Source: Chitinophagaceae bacterium (GTDB lineage Bacteria; Bacteroidota; Bacteroidia; Chitinophagales; Chitinophagaceae). From it: a DNA stretch of 6,642 nucleotides. The stretch covers positions 1 through 6,642 of the forward strand of contig PLEB01000285.1 in the NCBI GenBank assembly GCA_003136915.1, read 5' to 3'. Below, one piece after another: positions 5,129-6,642 of the stretch (the first letter of the stretch is position 1; each line of letters opens with the position of its first letter). The notes under the pieces are model-generated. The model saw only the letters and a list, made by a program, of their open reading frames with translations. It was not told the DNA's origin and did no database searches. The position numbers were made by a program, and so were the translations under genes.

Positions 5129-5758
5129 ATGGATACCTCTTCAAAAAGCGCACAATTCTTTATAGTGACCGGAGCTTTTTTGGGATGGTTTTCCGTTGTA
5201 TTGCAATTTTATCTTATCATCATAAACAGGGAAGCATCGGTTCCGGAAACCATCATCAGGTATTTCAGTTTTTTTACCATTCTCACGAATCTGCTGATAA
5301 CGGTATGCTTCACGGTCCTTCTTTGTAATCCATTATCATCCTGGGGCAGGTTCTTCTCTCTCCCCTCCACTCTTACATCGCTTGCAGTTTACATTGTGAT
5401 TGTCGGCCTGGTGTACAATGGAATCCTTAGATTCCTTTGGAGTCCCCAGGGGGTACAGCAATTTGTAGATGAATTGCTGCACTTCGTTAATCCTTTATGG
5501 TTCCTTTTATTCTGGATTTTCTTTGTTCCTAAATCCCGTTTGAAATGGAAAAATGTTTTCTTCTGGCTTTTATATCCTTTGTTTTATATCATATTCATCC
5601 TCGTCCGTGGATCGGTTTCAGGATTTTATCCATATCCATTTGTAAATGTCAACAATCTCGGCTACCCTGGCGTATTCGTCAATTGCCTGGTATTATTCCT
5701 GGGCTTTCTACTGATTTCGCTTTTGTTTGTCTGGATCGGAAAACGTTGGCGAAAGTGA
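5129..5758 (+). CDS. Pr6Pr family six-helix membrane protein
   Basis: A 209-residue inner-membrane protein with six helices at about residues 10-32, 45-66, 80-103, 118-133, 143-160 and 180-204. The pattern agrees with the Pr6Pr family, a prokaryotic group of six-helix proteins related to eukaryotic FAR-17a/AIG1-like proteins: RYFSFFTILTNLL at the start of helix 2, DELLHFVNPLWFLLFW with D114, H118 and P122 at helix 4, YPLFYIIFILVRG in helix 5, and a conserved-looking YPYPFVNVNNLGYPG loop. The eukaryotic relatives include serine/threonine-dependent lipid hydrolases, but a catalytic role in the bacterial family is not established, so none is claimed. The length is typical. The last codons run into a possible terminator, and the SusD-like gene converges 21 bp further on. 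Confidence 0.83.
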   Translation: MDTSSKSAQFFIVTGAFLGWFSVVLQFYLIIINREASVPETIIRYFSFFTILTNLLITVCFTVLLCNPLSSWGRFFSLPSTLTSLAVYIVIVGLVYNGILRFLWSPQGVQQFVDELLHFVNPLWFLLFWIFFVPKSRLKWKNVFFWLLYPLFYIIFILVRGSVSGFYPYPFVNVNNLGYPGVFVNCLVLFLGFLLISLLFVWIGKRWRK

Positions 5759-5782
5759 TCCTCGGCCGGATTTTCTTTTTTA
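5757..5782 (+). terminator. Weak intrinsic terminator after the Pr6Pr gene
   Basis: ATCC (5758-5761) pairs with GGAT (5768-5771) around a six-base loop, extendable by one G-U pair, and a T-rich stretch (TTTTCTTTTTTA, 5771-5782) follows. The stem is short, so efficiency is doubtful. Its position right at the stop codon and before a convergent gene fits a rightward terminator. Confidence 0.35.
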
Positions 5783-6642
5783 TTGTTGTTCCGAAACAGG
5801 TAAGGGAAACATCGTCCAGATATCATCTCCCGTTCTGTCGATTGGCAATTCACTCAGGAGGCCATAACGACGCATATCAATCCAGCGGTGCCCCTCCCAA
5901 AATAGAGAATACCTTCTTTCATAAAGCATTTCTGTAGTCAGCGCGTCTTGAGTTACCAGGCCGGAGTAGTTTGCGAGGTTATGACCATTCCTTATAATGT
6001 TCAAGGCTTTCTCGGCTTCCGGGAAATTACCTGTTTGAATATTCGCCTCTGCGTAAATAAGTATTAGTTCTTCATTCCGGATGATCGGCAGGGGAGCGGT
6101 ACTGGAAGTATATACCCATACATCCCGATTACTGGAAAGTCCGTCCAGCGATGCGGCCATCTGTCTTAGTGTTGCCTTTGATATGCGGTCATCCCCGGCC
6201 AGAATATCTGTAGCATATGAAGGATGCGCAACCCGCACTTCTCCCGTTTGGTTCTGGGGAAAGAACATGGGATTAAGCTGATCACCGGTGCCGGTTCCAA
6301 ATTCATGAAATACGCCCAGGTTGAAATCTCCATTCAAACTATAAAATGATCCGCTGAGTGCAGTAAGGGCGTCTGCCCAGTTTCCGAGATATACATCCAC
6401 TCTTGCTGCGAGTGCGCGATTAAATTGTGTTAATCCTGCTGCATCATTGAATCCGTTAAATCCATTCGACAATTGAAAAACAACGGATGCATTGCTAAAA
6501 TCTGTTTCCGCAGAATCCAGCAGCGCTAAAATTCCTGACAACGCTGCAGCATACGTAACGATAGGACCCAGGTTATTCGGATCACTCACGTCAAGCCTGA
6601 TCCCGTTAGAATCGGTCAGATTCAGGTTCAGCAGTAGCTGAT
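5780..6642 (-). CDS. SusD/RagB-family outer-membrane nutrient-binding lipoprotein (C-terminal part only)
   Basis: The frame is open to the right edge of the window, giving 286 in-frame residues that end at the TAA at 5780-5782. The N-terminus, lipoprotein signal and perhaps 200 residues lie outside. SusD-family hallmarks in the fragment are a TPR-like helix FNRALAARVDVYLGNWADAL (about 73-92), RNEELILIYAEANIQTG (about 188-204) followed by EAEKALNIIRNGHNL, then LYERRYSLFWEGHRWIDMRR (about 239-258), and the terminal FPLPVSEQQ, where the family usually ends with a P-x-S-E-type tail. SusD proteins sit on the outer leaflet of the outer membrane, bind glycans or other nutrients, and cap a TonB-dependent SusC channel. 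A susC gene would be expected further upstream, beyond 6642. The substrate cannot be told from this part. A GTG at 6587-6589 is not a credible start because the family-like sequence continues upstream of it. Confidence 0.93.
   Translation of the reverse strand, partial: QLLLNLNLTDSNGIRLDVSDPNNLGPIVTYAAALSGILALLDSAETDFSNASVVFQLSNGFNGFNDAAGLTQFNRALAARVDVYLGNWADALTALSGSFYSLNGDFNLGVFHEFGTGTGDQLNPMFFPQNQTGEVRVAHPSYATDILAGDDRISKATLRQMAASLDGLSSNRDVWVYTSSTAPLPIIRNEELILIYAEANIQTGNFPEAEKALNIIRNGHNLANYSGLVTQDALTTEMLYERRYSLFWEGHRWIDMRRYGLLSELPIDRTGDDIWTMFPLPVSEQQ

Noticed and set aside
5545..5937. 130-codon plus-strand open frame spanning the end of the Pr6Pr gene and the SusD-like gene
   Set aside because: It overlaps two well-supported genes, one in another frame and one on the opposite strand, and shows no domain pattern.
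6587..6589. GTG as a start codon for the SusD-like gene
   Set aside because: The frame continues open to the window edge and the remaining length would be far below that of the family; the gene is simply cut by the window.

Overview
The window looks like chromosomal DNA from a member of the Bacteroidota, most likely of the Chitinophagaceae/Sphingobacteriales type. This is inferred from a SusD/RagB-type outer-membrane protein at the right edge, start codons without clear Shine-Dalgarno sequences, several TAnnTTTG-like -7 elements, and protein families common in that phylum. GC content appears moderate. No tRNA, rRNA, CRISPR array, insertion sequence or phage gene was seen.

Left part (about 98-2760, all minus strand): a tightly packed four-gene unit. 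In transcription order it encodes a small exported protein of unknown family (2164-2760), a seven-helix membrane protein (1505-2158), a minimal sensor histidine kinase with one membrane helix and no sensor domain (744-1529), and a NarL/FixJ-type response regulator (98-751). Gaps are 5 bp or overlaps (25 bp and 8 bp), so the genes are probably co-translated. The kinase has no input domain of its own, so the seven-helix protein and perhaps the exported protein are the likely input side. Heptamer repeats (3 x TTTTTAC) follow the last gene.

Middle intergenic region (2761-3216, 456 bp): no convincing gene, but dense in sequence structure. It has a cluster of imperfect repeats and palindromes that could be the operator region of the two-component operon, a strong orphan hairpin terminator reading rightwards (3036-3064), an inverted repeat beside an A9 run, a perfect -7 element match (3120-3127) and a tandem decamer (3180-3199) just before the next gene.

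Right part: a small CBU_0592-like membrane protein (+, 3217-3492) converges on a YycJ/WalJ-type metallo-beta-lactamase-fold nuclease (-, 3509-4381). That nuclease carries a C-terminal extension ending exactly in QLSLF, the textbook bacterial sliding-clamp-binding motif. A DUF2007-like membrane-anchored protein (+, 4414-5070) diverges from it with a 32-bp gap and is followed by a six-helix Pr6Pr family membrane protein (+, 5129-5758). A SusD-like lipoprotein gene (-, 5780 to the window edge) converges on these; its 5' part, and any susC partner, lie beyond the window.

Most interesting points: the clamp-binding tail on the YycJ-like nuclease, the three-part signalling module with its accompanying exported protein, and the structured 456-bp intergenic region with an unexplained terminator.
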